A stretch of DNA of 7,061 bases from QYQD01 sp040755415 (GCA_040755415.1 JBFMAZ010000032.1:1-7061), one strand, 5' to 3'. Shown: positions 1 through 6,689, counted from the first letter of the stretch. Notes: generated by a model not told the origin, from the sequence alone. Program-made: numbers and translations.

Positions 1-70
1 ATTTCCCCCTTTGAAAAAGGGGATCCCCCTACATTCCCCCTTTGAAAAAGGGGGATTAAGGGGGATTTTC
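1..70. repeat. G/C-block hairpin repeats, left edge
   Basis: Two near-identical units, CCCCCTTTGAAAAAGGGG at 5-22 and CCCCCTTTGAAAAAGGGGG at 36-54, are separated by a short CCCCCT block. The second forms a perfect 8-bp stem (36-43 with 47-54) around a GAA loop and is followed by ATTAAGGGGGATTTT (55-69). A closely matching unit in the same orientation lies at 7016-7049, and a diverged one in the opposite orientation at 6972-7005. This is a dispersed extragenic repeat. It encodes nothing convincing. Its function is unknown; such palindromic repeats can act as RNA hairpins or be remnants of small mobile repeats, but that is inference. Confidence 0.85.
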
Positions 71-98
71 GAGGCGCCGTTTTCTGGACGACTAGCTC

Positions 99-129
99 TT
101 TTCAAACAGCTAAAGTGTTACCAAATTTC
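99..129 (+). repeat. Left arm of a 31-bp inverted repeat that brackets the locus
   Basis: TTTTCAAACAGCTAAA at 99-114 is perfectly repeated in reverse complement at 6947-6962. The next 15 bases (115-129) match the complement of 6932-6946 at 12 of 15 positions, giving 28 of 31 overall. A further colinear block, CATTTTGATTTTG at 201-213, reappears inverted at 6892-6904. Both arms have G/C-block hairpin repeats on their outer side, so the ends look like two copies of one composite intergenic repeat in opposite orientation. Confidence 0.75.
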
Positions 130-130
130 A

Positions 131-148
131 AATCTCAAATTTGAGATT
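131..148. repeat. Perfect 18-bp palindrome
   Basis: AATCTCAAA at 131-139 is followed directly by its reverse complement TTTGAGATT at 140-148. It lies in A/T-rich, low-complexity DNA made of TTTGA/ATTTG words (about 115-222) upstream of the flavoprotein gene. It could be an operator half-pair or simply part of the repeat-derived DNA. There is no loop, so it is a poor RNA hairpin. I see no clear promoter hexamers placed around it. Confidence 0.5.
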
Positions 149-263
149 AAGAATGCTGATCGCTCAAAATTTGGCATTGAATCATTTGGATTTCATTTGA
201 CATTTTGATTTTGACATTTGAACCTTAGTTCCGTTGACTTTGATAGGACCCGGTAAGGACAGC

Positions 264-836
264 TTGAAAGTAATGGGCATCTATTCCAGCCCGCGGGCTG
301 GCGGCAATTCAGATCTTCTTCTCAAGGAGATGCTGCGCGGGGCTGCCGAAACCGGGGCCCTTATTGAAGAGATATTCCTCCGGGAGTTCCACTTTGATCC
401 TTGTGTAGAATGCGGCTCCTGCAACGAGACCGGCGAATGCGTGGTCCAGGATGATATGCAGTTGATCTATCCCGGGCTGGAATCGGCAGACCGCGTAATT
501 ATTGCTTCACCGGTATTTTTCTACAGTGTTACGGCCCAGCTTAAGGCCATGATCGACCGCTGTCAGGCCCTGTGGTGTAAGAAGGCCTATCTCCACCAGA
601 TTCCAGCGCCGGAGGTGAGCGGCCGTAAGGGTTTTTTCCTGTCTGTGGGCGGCACCAAGGGCAAAAATCTTTTTGATTGTTCGGTCACCACGGTGCGTGT
701 CTTTTTTGAATCCATCGGCATTGCCTTTGCGGGATACCTTGGTTATCACCGGATTGACCACAAAGGGGCCATACTGGAACATCCCGTGGCCATGACCGAG
801 GCCTTTGAAGCTGGAAAGAGGTTTTGCCGGGAATGA
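264..836 (+). CDS. Iron-sulfur flavoprotein-like NAD(P)H-dependent FMN reductase family protein
   Basis: Small flavodoxin-fold redox protein of 190 residues if started at TTG 264. The N-terminus fits the family pattern: a beta strand, then the FMN phosphate loop SSPRAGGNS (residues 8-16), and later the flavin-side motif ASPVFFYSVTAQLKAMIDR. A compact cysteine cluster C47-x2-C50-x2-C53-x5-C59 matches the spacing known for iron-sulfur flavoproteins (Isf), where it binds one 4Fe-4S cluster beside FMN; cluster binding here is inferred from that spacing. Start choice: AAGGA at 255-259 lies four bases before TTG 264, and the product then begins MKVMGIYSSP as relatives do. The upstream TTG 234 would add ten unconserved residues, and ATG 273 would trim into the first strand. 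The stop overlaps the next start (ATGA, 833-836), so the two are probably cotranscribed and translationally coupled. The natural substrate cannot be read from sequence. Confidence 0.88.
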   Translation: MKVMGIYSSPRAGGNSDLLLKEMLRGAAETGALIEEIFLREFHFDPCVECGSCNETGECVVQDDMQLIYPGLESADRVIIASPVFFYSVTAQLKAMIDRCQALWCKKAYLHQIPAPEVSGRKGFFLSVGGTKGKNLFDCSVTTVRVFFESIGIAFAGYLGYHRIDHKGAILEHPVAMTEAFEAGKRFCRE

Positions 837-1600
837 TCGAGGTAATCGTAGTTGGTTCCGGTACCGGTGTCCCCTCCCTGCGCCGTGCGGCGCCTGCTGC
901 CTGTGTTCGGTACAACAATTATACCTTGCTTCTCGATTGCGGCGCAGGTACGCTGCGCCAGCTATTAAAGGCCGGGATTACCGCTGATCAGATCGACGCT
1001 ATTTTCTTAAGCCATTTTCATCCCGACCATGTGGGAGACCTGATCCCCTTTCTTTTTGCGACCAAATATAGCCTCGGCTACCAGCGCACCGCACCGTTTA
1101 CTATACTGGCGCACGGCCGGTTTACCAGCCTGTATGAAGACATGAAGAGCGCCTTTGGCCATTGGGTGGAGCCGCCATCAGACCTCATGCAGGTTAAAGA
1201 ATTGGAGGCAGACAAAGAAAAGGTTATTTCTCCGGGCGGCCTGAGACTGAGTTTTTCTCCAGTGCCGCACACCCCTGAGAGCCTGGCTATCCGTATCGAT
1301 ACAGAAGATGGCCGGTCGATAGTCTATTCCGGGGACACGGACTATTCAGCCGGCTTGGTCGAACTGGCTAAAGATGCGCATCTCTTTATCTGCGAGTGCT
1401 CTTGTCCTGAAGGTATGAAGGTAGAAGGGCATCTGACCCCCTCTCTGGCCGGCCGGATGGCTGCGGAAGCTGGTTGCAAGCGGCTGATGCTGACGCATCT
1501 TTATCCGATCTGCGATGATAGTAACTTGATCGAACCCTGCCGCCGCCATTATGATGGTGAATTAATCATAGCTGAAGACTTAATGAGGCTTATTATTTAA
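833..1600 (+). CDS. MBL-fold metallohydrolase, ribonuclease Z-like
   Basis: A 255-residue metallo-beta-lactamase-fold hydrolase. Visible metal ligands are H61-x-H63-x-D65-H66 (SHFHPDH), H146 (PVPHTPES), D168 (YSGDTD) and H222 (LTHLYP); H200 (GHLTP) lies in a conserved-looking loop. The N-terminal GSGTGVPS and LLLDCGAGT strands are typical of the RNase Z/phosphodiesterase branch. This length fits short RNase Z-like proteins rather than the full enzyme of about 300 residues, and I do not see an intact long exosite insertion, so tRNA 3' processing is not assured. It may instead cleave a small phosphodiester or other ester. ATG 833 overlaps the upstream TGA and has GGAAAGAGG at 813-821 as a possible ribosome site. 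An in-frame TTG at 824 would add three residues and is less likely. No signal peptide is seen, so it should be cytoplasmic. Confidence 0.9.
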   Translation: MIEVIVVGSGTGVPSLRRAAPAACVRYNNYTLLLDCGAGTLRQLLKAGITADQIDAIFLSHFHPDHVGDLIPFLFATKYSLGYQRTAPFTILAHGRFTSLYEDMKSAFGHWVEPPSDLMQVKELEADKEKVISPGGLRLSFSPVPHTPESLAIRIDTEDGRSIVYSGDTDYSAGLVELAKDAHLFICECSCPEGMKVEGHLTPSLAGRMAAEAGCKRLMLTHLYPICDDSNLIEPCRRHYDGELIIAEDLMRLII

Positions 1601-1601
1601 G

Positions 1602-1620
1602 GGCTCATGGCTCATGGCTT
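1602..1620. repeat. Short tandem repeat in the convergent gap
   Basis: The 24-base gap between the hydrolase stop and the polyprenyl synthase stop contains GGCTCAT repeated twice plus a partial third unit. TTAAG (1597-1601) and CTTAA (1618-1622) form a weak five-base inverted pair around it. I see no strong two-way terminator hairpin, so how the convergent transcripts end is unclear. Confidence 0.6.
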
Positions 1621-1624
1621 AATT

Positions 1625-2611
1625 TTACTTACGGCGGGTAATTATGTAATCAGCCAGCCCCAGAAGTATATCTTTGGTCGGGGAGGGAGGGAAGATAGAG
1701 AGGCTTTCCTTCGCCCTTTCGATTGATTTCTGGGCCCGGGCATAAGTATAGCCAAACCCACCATATCTTTCAATCAGTCCTTGTGCAGTGATGAAATCAT
1801 CCTGACTGATGTGCTCCTGCACAAACATCTCTTTCAGCTTATCATAGTCAGCCTTTGTGCTCTTATCTAAGGCATGGATAAGAGGCAGGGTGACCTTGCC
1901 CTCACACAGGTCATTTCCCACTTTTTTGCCAAATTCCTTTATGTCTGCCGTATAGTCCAGGACATCGTCGGTCAACTGGAAGGCTATCCCCAGATTTTCC
2001 CCATAGTAGCGCATGGCCTCTTCTTTTGCAGCAGGCACATTGCCCAGGATGGCGCCTACCTCACAGGCGGCGGCCATGAGAACAGCGGTCTTGCGATGTA
2101 TAACCTGCATGTATTCGTCTTCGGTAATTTCAAGGTTTTCGGCATTGAGTAATTGCAGGACTTCTCCCTCGGCCATGAGGGTGGTGGCCTTTAAGAGGGC
2201 TTCCATGATGCGGATATTGCCCTGGAGGGCAGAAATGAACAGGGATTTTGAATAAAGGAAATCTCCTACCAGGATAACCGCCTGATTTCCGTAAACATCT
2301 TTGGCCGGGGCCTTTCCCCGGCGGATTTCCGCATTATCTACCACGTCATCGTGTAATAGCGTAGCCGCATGGAGGTATTCAAAAACGGTGGACAGGTCAA
2401 ACTTGTGGTCACCGTGATAGTCGCACATGCGGGCTGAGAGGATCATGAGAAGAGGACGAATGCGCTTGCCTCCACTAAATAGTATGTACCGGCTGACGTG
2501 CGAGATAAACGGCACGTGGGAGGACAGATTATGGGCTATAGCCGCTTCGATACGCTGGAGATCGTCTTTTACTAAGGATAAGAAATGGTTACCGTTCACG
2601 GCGTGCAACAT
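1625..2611 (-). CDS. Long-chain polyprenyl diphosphate synthase (octaprenyl/heptaprenyl type)
   Basis: A 328-residue all-alpha trans-prenyltransferase that condenses isopentenyl diphosphate onto an allylic primer. Family motifs are complete: GGKRIRP (47-53), the first aspartate-rich motif D88-D89-V-V-D92 with R97-R98 after it, K174-T175 in the HRKTA segment, and FQLTDDVLD with the second motif D215-D216-x-x-D219. The residue five positions before the first motif is alanine (A83), small as in long-chain synthases, so the product is probably a C35-C50 chain for menaquinone or ubiquinone rather than FPP or GGPP; exact length cannot be read. It is cytoplasmic and uses Mg2+. ATG 2611 is the first start after an in-frame TAG at 2615-2617 but has only a weak ribosome site. 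The gene diverges from fdhA. ispB or hepT would be plausible names, but I do not assign one. Confidence 0.93.
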   Translation of the reverse strand: MLHAVNGNHFLSLVKDDLQRIEAAIAHNLSSHVPFISHVSRYILFSGGKRIRPLLMILSARMCDYHGDHKFDLSTVFEYLHAATLLHDDVVDNAEIRRGKAPAKDVYGNQAVILVGDFLYSKSLFISALQGNIRIMEALLKATTLMAEGEVLQLLNAENLEITEDEYMQVIHRKTAVLMAAACEVGAILGNVPAAKEEAMRYYGENLGIAFQLTDDVLDYTADIKEFGKKVGNDLCEGKVTLPLIHALDKSTKADYDKLKEMFVQEHISQDDFITAQGLIERYGGFGYTYARAQKSIERAKESLSIFPPSPTKDILLGLADYIITRRK

Positions 2612-2614
2612 AGC

Positions 2615-2648
2615 CTAAAAGTAAGGCATTGTCAAAAAGATTCTCCTT
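2615..2648 (-). promoter_or_regulatory. Possible leader mini-ORF with strong ribosome site ahead of the polyprenyl synthase
   Basis: On the minus strand, AAGGAG (2648-2643) is followed after seven bases by TTG (2635-2633). This opens a six-codon reading frame (TTG ACA ATG CCT TAC TTT) that ends in TAG at 2617-2615. The frame is the same as that of the synthase, whose ATG comes one codon after the TAG. The strong ribosome site thus serves the mini-ORF, not the gene. Either the synthase is translated by termination and re-initiation, or the TAG is a recent mutation or base-call error that shortens the N-terminus. Confidence 0.4.
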
Positions 2649-2697
2649 AAAAATCTTCCAATTAAAAAGTAAATAAATTTTGGTTGAGCCCAAAAGA

Positions 2698-2733
2698 AAT
2701 TTGTGCTAAGTTGAGTGAAATATATCACAAATT
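2698..2733. promoter_or_regulatory. CRP/FNR-type operator in the divergent control region
   Basis: AGTGAAATATATCACA at 2714-2729 contains a perfect GTGA-N6-TCAC palindrome (2715-2718 and 2725-2728), the core recognised by CRP/FNR-superfamily regulators. The right half extends to TCACAA, and the left half is GAGTGA. An overlapping 8-bp inverted repeat, AATTTGTG (2698-2705) and CACAAATT (2726-2733), shares the right half and leaves a further TTGTG half-site on the left. The palindrome centre is about 122 bases before the fdhA start and 110 before the polyprenyl synthase start, so it could serve either. In sulfate reducers the HcpR regulator is known to use this kind of palindrome; assigning it here is inference. 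No convincing -35/-10 pair was found beside it. Confidence 0.5.
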
Positions 2734-2758
2734 AATTTTGAAAGGCTGTTTTTTTGAG

Positions 2759-2839
2759 CGAAAAGGGGGATTTGGATTAAAGATTAGCTTGCATGTTGCC
2801 GATAAATCTAATGTGAAACTTTTAACGAAAGGGGGATTT
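2759..2839 (+). repeat. Duplicated purine-rich block in the fdhA leader; second copy is the ribosome site
   Basis: CGAAAAGGGGGATTT at 2759-2773 recurs as CGAAAGGGGGATTT at 2826-2839, differing by one A. The second copy ends four bases before GTG 2844, and its AAAGGGGGA (2828-2836) is well placed as the fdhA ribosome binding site, which supports that GTG start. Both blocks resemble the right half of the AAAAAGGGGGATT unit in the repeats at the window edges, so the leader may derive from a decayed repeat copy; this is inference. Confidence 0.6.
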
Positions 2840-2843
2840 CATA

Positions 2844-5800
2844 GTGAAGATATCACGGCGCAGTTTTATTAAGATGTCCGGTGCGGCGGCAGCCGGGATA
2901 GGGCTTAGTCAGCTAGGTTTTGATTTGTCTCCAATAGAGAGTTATGCGGCTGAACTCAGGATCAAGAATGCCAAGGAAACTACCCATGTCTGCTGCTATT
3001 GTTCGGTGGGCTGCGGCCAGATTTCTCACGTATCAGATGGAAAGTTGATCAATTTTGAGGGAGACCCTGACCATCCCATTAACGAGGGTGCTTTATGCGC
3101 CAAGGGTGCGGCAAGTTATCAAATTGCCGTCAATGAGAATCGTCTTAAGAAAGTACGCTATCGCGCCCCTTACAGCGCCAAGTGGAAAGAGGTGAGCTGG
3201 GAATGGGCCTTGGACAAGATAGCCAGGAACATCAAAAAATCCCGTGATGCAAGCTTCATGGAAAAAAATGCCGAAGGAAAGGTGGTCAACCGAACCAACG
3301 ACATTGCCTCGGTGGGTAGCGCTGCCTTGGACAACGAGGAATGTTGGTTGTATTCGAAATTCCTCAGGTCACTGGGTCTTATCTATATTGAACACCAGGC
3401 CCGTATCTGACACAGCGCCACTGTAGCGGCTCTGGCAGAGTCGTTTGGACGCGGCGCTATGACCAATCACTATATAGACTTCAGAAATGCCGATGTCATC
3501 TTAAACATGGGCAGTAATGTCTGTGAAAACCACCCCGTGTCTTACAAATGGATAAAGGCGGCCCAGGATAGAGGGGCAATCTTTATCCATGTTGACCCCC
3601 GCTTTACTAGGACCTCGACCAAGGCCGATGTCTATGTCCGGCTCCGTTCCGGAACGGACATCGCCTTTTTGGGCGGCATGATCAAGTACATCCTTGACAA
3701 TAATCTTTACGATGAATTTTACGTCAAAAATTATACCAATGCCTCTTTTATTGTAAACCCCAAGTATGGTTTCGACGACGGCCTTTTCTCAGGCTATGAT
3801 CAAAACAAAAGGACCTATGATACATCAACCTGGGCCTTAGAAAAAGATGAAAGTGGAATTCCGAAAAGAGACATGACCTTACAAGATCCCAGATGTGTCT
3901 TCCAGCTTTTGAAGAAACATTATTCCCGTTATACATTGGAGAAGGTCTCTCAGATCACAGGAACCCCCGCTAAGGACTTAGAAAAGGTTTATAAGGTCTA
4001 TGGTTCTACCGGCGCTCCTGGCAAGGCGGGTACAGAATTATACGCTATGGGTTGGACTCAACACACGGTGGGCGTACAGAACATCCGGGCGATGAGCATC
4101 ATTCAGATGCTCCTGGGCAACATGGGTATCGCCGGCGGCGGGGTCAATGCCCTGCGCGGAGAATCTAACGTCCAGGGTTCAACCGACCAGGCTCTGCTCT
4201 ATCACATCATACCTGGATATTTGCCGGCCCCGCGGGCCCAGTGGGCAACGCTCGCTGATTATAACAAGACTACGCCTTCTTCCAAGAATCCCCGAAGCGT
4301 CAATTGGTGGAAAAACCGGCCGAAGTATATAGCCAGCCTCTTAAAGGCCTATTATGGCGATAACGCCACCAAAGAAAATGACTTTGGATACGCTTGGCTA
4401 CCTAAACTGGATCCCACCCAGGATGCCTCCTGGCTAAATCTCTTTGACGAGATGTATAAGGGGGTCTTTAGCGGCTTTCTTTCCTGGGGCATGAATCCGG
4501 CCTGTTCAGGCGCCAATGCGAACAAGGTCCGTCAGGCCCTGGCCAAACTGGACTGGATGGTCAATGTCAACGTCTTTGATAGTGAGACAGGCTCTTTCTG
4601 GCAGGGGCCAGGAATGAATCCCAAAAAAATCAAGACCGAGGTCTTTCAGCTCCCCTGTGCGGCCTTTATGGAGAAGGAAGGCAGTATCTCAAACAGCGGT
4701 CGCTGGATGCAGTGGCGCTATAAGGCCATTGATCCGCCGGGGGAGGCGAAGCCGGATGGGGATATCATCTATGAGCTTTTTAAGGAGATTCGGGCCCTTT
4801 ATGAAAAGGAGAAAGGGATTTTTCCGGACCCCATTCTGAATCTGAAATGGGACTATGAAACTGATGGCCATTTCGATGTCCATAAGGTGGCCAAAGAGAT
4901 CAACGGCTACTTCCTGGAAGATATAGTGGAACACCCAGTGGATAAAAAGGCTTACAAGAAAGGGACATTGGTGCCGAGCTTTGTCTATCTGCTGGACGAT
5001 GGCCGGACCTCGAGCGGCAACTGGATTTATGCGGCCAGTTACACCGAGGCCGGCAACATGGCCGCGCGCAGGAAAAAGGCCGATCCGACTGGCCTGGGGC
5101 TCTATCCAGAGTGGGGCTGGGCCTGGCCGGTCAACCGGAGGATCATATACAACCGCGCCTCCGTGGATCTGGAGGGAAATCCGCGTGATCCCAAACGGCC
5201 GTTACTTAAGTGGGATATGGAGGCCAAGAAGTGGCTCGGCGACGTACCGGATGGTCCGGCGCCTCCTATGGGTACCAACGGCGTCTATCCCTTTATCATG
5301 AAACCCGATGGAGTGGCTTCTGTCTTCGGACCGGGATTAAAGGATGGGCCGTTCCCTGAGCATTATGAGCCGCTGGAATGCCCGGTTGAGCGGAACCTGA
5401 TGTCCAGCCAGCGCATTAACCCGGCCATTAAGATCTATGCAGGAGATTTAGATAAGTTTGCCACTTGCGACCCAAAATACCCATTGGTCTGCAGCACTTA
5501 CCGGGTTACGGAACACTGGCAGACAGGTGTGCTGACCCGGTGGCTTCCCTGGCTTATTGAGGCCGAGCCGCAGATGTTCTGCGAAATGAGTTATGAACTG
5601 GCGGAACTTAAGGGTATCAAAAATGGAGAACCGGTGGTCGTGGAGACGCAGAGAGGCAGTGTAGAGGCGGTAGCTATCGTAACCCGCCGTCTTAAACCCT
5701 TCCAGATCGCGGACCAGACTGTACACCAGATAGGCATTCCCTGGCATTTTGGCTGGAGATGGCCGGAGAGCAAGAACTTTTCCCGGGGTGGAGACAGCGC

Positions 5801-5903
5801 TAACCTGTTGACTCCCACGGTAGGCGATCCCAATACCATGATTCCGGAATCCAAGGCCTTTATGGCCAATGTCCGCAAAGTAGGAAGAAAGGCTAGGAGG
5901 TGA
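2844..5903 (+). CDS. fdhA: Formate dehydrogenase, catalytic alpha subunit, selenocysteine-containing
   Basis: Catalytic subunit of a respiratory/periplasmic formate dehydrogenase (formate to CO2, two electrons), 1019 residues if the in-frame TGA at 3408-3410 is read as selenocysteine 189. The flanking residues QARI-U-HSATVAAL and FGRGAMTNH are hallmark for the FdnG/FdhA family, and the frame stays open to TGA 5901-5903, so this is one gene, not two. Domains: Tat signal with SRRSFIK (4-10) and cleavage near residue 36; 4Fe-4S motif C50-x2-C53-x3-C57-x27-C85; molybdopterin oxidoreductase body with bis-MGD segments NMGSN (about 221-225) and GGGVNALRGESNVQGSTD (about 431-448); C-terminal dinucleotide-binding domain from about 878. 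Length is near that of E. coli FdnG. The metal may be Mo or W; sequence does not decide. GTG 2844 is chosen for the Tat peptide and the GGGGG ribosome site. fdhB follows after five bases. Confidence 0.96.
3408..3445 (+). promoter_or_regulatory. Selenocysteine UGA codon with presumed SECIS element
   Basis: A bacterial SECIS hairpin must lie just 3' of the UGA for SelB-directed insertion. Two alternative small stems are visible by hand: GCCA 3417-3420 with TGGC 3433-3436, and CTGT 3421-3424 with GCAG 3435-3438 (one G-U pair, 10-base loop holding GGCUCU). Neither is as regular as the E. coli fdnG hairpin in the same place. The UGA call itself rests on protein conservation on both sides; the fold is uncertain. 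selA, selB, selC and selD are not in the window. Confidence 0.6.
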
Positions 5904-5904
5904 T
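5895..5904 (+). promoter_or_regulatory. fdhB ribosome binding site overlapping the fdhA stop
   Basis: AGGAGGTGAT is an extended match to the anti-Shine-Dalgarno sequence and contains the last two Arg codons' AGG AGG and the TGA stop of fdhA. It lies four bases before ATG 5909. This fixes the fdhB start and suggests tight translational coupling, fitting a 1:1 subunit ratio. Confidence 0.88.
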
Positions 5905-5908
5905 CTAA

Positions 5909-6649
5909 ATGGCTGGTAAATCATTTTTCGTAGATACAAGTATCTGTTCGGCCTGCCGGGGGTGCCAGGTAGCCTGCAAACAGTGGAACAAGAACAATGC
6001 AGAACTGACTACCCAGCGTAACTGGGGTAATCATCAGAACCCGCCAGATTTCACCTCTAATACCTTTAAACTGGTACGGTTCAACGAGTTGGAAGAGGGC
6101 AACACGGTAAAGTGGTATTTCTTCCCTGACCAGTGCCGGCATTGTATTGATGTGCCCTGTATGGAAATGGCCCGGGGGCTTGGGTCTAAGGCTATTACCC
6201 AGGATGCGGCTACCGGCGCTGTCTTGTTCAACTCTAAAATAAAAGTCAACAAGGCTGATTTCGAGGAGATCCGGTCAGCTTGTCCTTATGATATCCCACG
6301 CTGGAATGAGAAGACCAAGACCATGGCCAAGTGTACCATGTGTTTTGACCGGATCACTAACGGGCTTTTGCCAGCCTGCGTCAAGACCTGTCCTTCCGGT
6401 GCCATGAATTTCGGGGATCGGGACAAGATGTTGGCTTTAGCCAATAAGAGGTTGGAAGAACTTAAGACCAAGTATCCCAAGGCCCAGCTTCTTAATGCCG
6501 ATGCAGTGCGGACGATCTACCTGGTAGTGGATGATCCTGTAAAATATCACAAGTTCGCTGCGGCTGATGACGCCTTTGGTGTCACCAGACTGGCGGCCAT
6601 CAAAAAAATGATCCGACCTTTGGTAAATCTGGCGAATTGGCCGGGTTAG
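5909..6649 (+). CDS. fdhB: Formate dehydrogenase, iron-sulfur beta subunit (three-cluster type)
   Basis: Electron-transfer partner of FdhA, 246 residues. It has exactly 12 cysteines, enough for three 4Fe-4S clusters: C13-x2-C16-x2-C19-x3-C23; C76-x2-C79-x4-C84; C125 followed by proline; C142-x2-C145-x11-C157-x3-C161. Compared with FdnH/HybA-type subunits, the fourth cysteine after C84 (here A88) and the three cysteines before C125 are absent. These four would form one cluster, so that cluster has been lost as a unit. Three clusters in the small subunit is the known arrangement in Desulfovibrio periplasmic FdhAB. No signal peptide is seen, so export should be by riding on the Tat signal of FdhA. 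The C-terminal membrane helix of FdnH is missing, which makes this a soluble dimer. Electrons probably go to a periplasmic cytochrome not encoded here. Confidence 0.94.
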   Translation: MAGKSFFVDTSICSACRGCQVACKQWNKNNAELTTQRNWGNHQNPPDFTSNTFKLVRFNELEEGNTVKWYFFPDQCRHCIDVPCMEMARGLGSKAITQDAATGAVLFNSKIKVNKADFEEIRSACPYDIPRWNEKTKTMAKCTMCFDRITNGLLPACVKTCPSGAMNFGDRDKMLALANKRLEELKTKYPKAQLLNADAVRTIYLVVDDPVKYHKFAAADDAFGVTRLAAIKKMIRPLVNLANWPG

Positions 6650-6660
6650 GAATCAAACGT

Positions 6661-6689
6661 ATAAGGGGACACGTTGAGTGTCCCCTTAT
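6661..6689 (+). terminator. Terminator-like hairpin after fdhB
   Basis: ATAAGGGGACAC (6661-6672) pairs perfectly over 12 bp with GTGTCCCCTTAT (6678-6689) around a GTTGA loop, starting 11 bases after the fdhB stop. It is followed by TATGTCATTAG rather than a solid T run, so it may act as an imperfect intrinsic terminator or as a 3' RNA-stabilising hairpin. The near-symmetric stem could serve either strand. Confidence 0.78.

Noticed and set aside
19..28. GGGGATCCCC as a regulatory palindrome
   Set aside because: It arises where two G/C blocks of neighbouring repeat units meet, so it needs no separate explanation.
1..70. CRISPR repeats
   Set aside because: The units are self-complementary and nearly abut, without unique spacers of even length, and the same units occur singly at the other edge.
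11..208. A 65-residue open frame at the left edge
   Set aside because: It is a translation of the hairpin repeat and low-complexity DNA, with no ribosome site or family features.
2771..2792. Sigma-54 promoter upstream of fdhA
   Set aside because: GG at 2774-2775 and GC at 2787-2788 are separated by 11 bases instead of the required 10, and the surrounding bases do not match.
2684..2872. A 62-residue open frame in the fdhA leader
   Set aside because: It has a TTG start with no ribosome site, overlaps the operator and the fdhA start in another frame, and shows no recognisable domain.
2844..3410. fdhA as a frameshifted or nonsense pseudogene with a second gene starting at ATG 3459
   Set aside because: The frame is unchanged across the TGA and the residues on both sides are conserved around selenocysteine in the family; 3459 is an internal Met (residue 206).
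5448..5939. A 163-residue antisense open frame over the fdhA 3' end and fdhB start
   Set aside because: It is a codon-bias shadow of two strongly conserved genes on the other strand, and its sequence has no family features.
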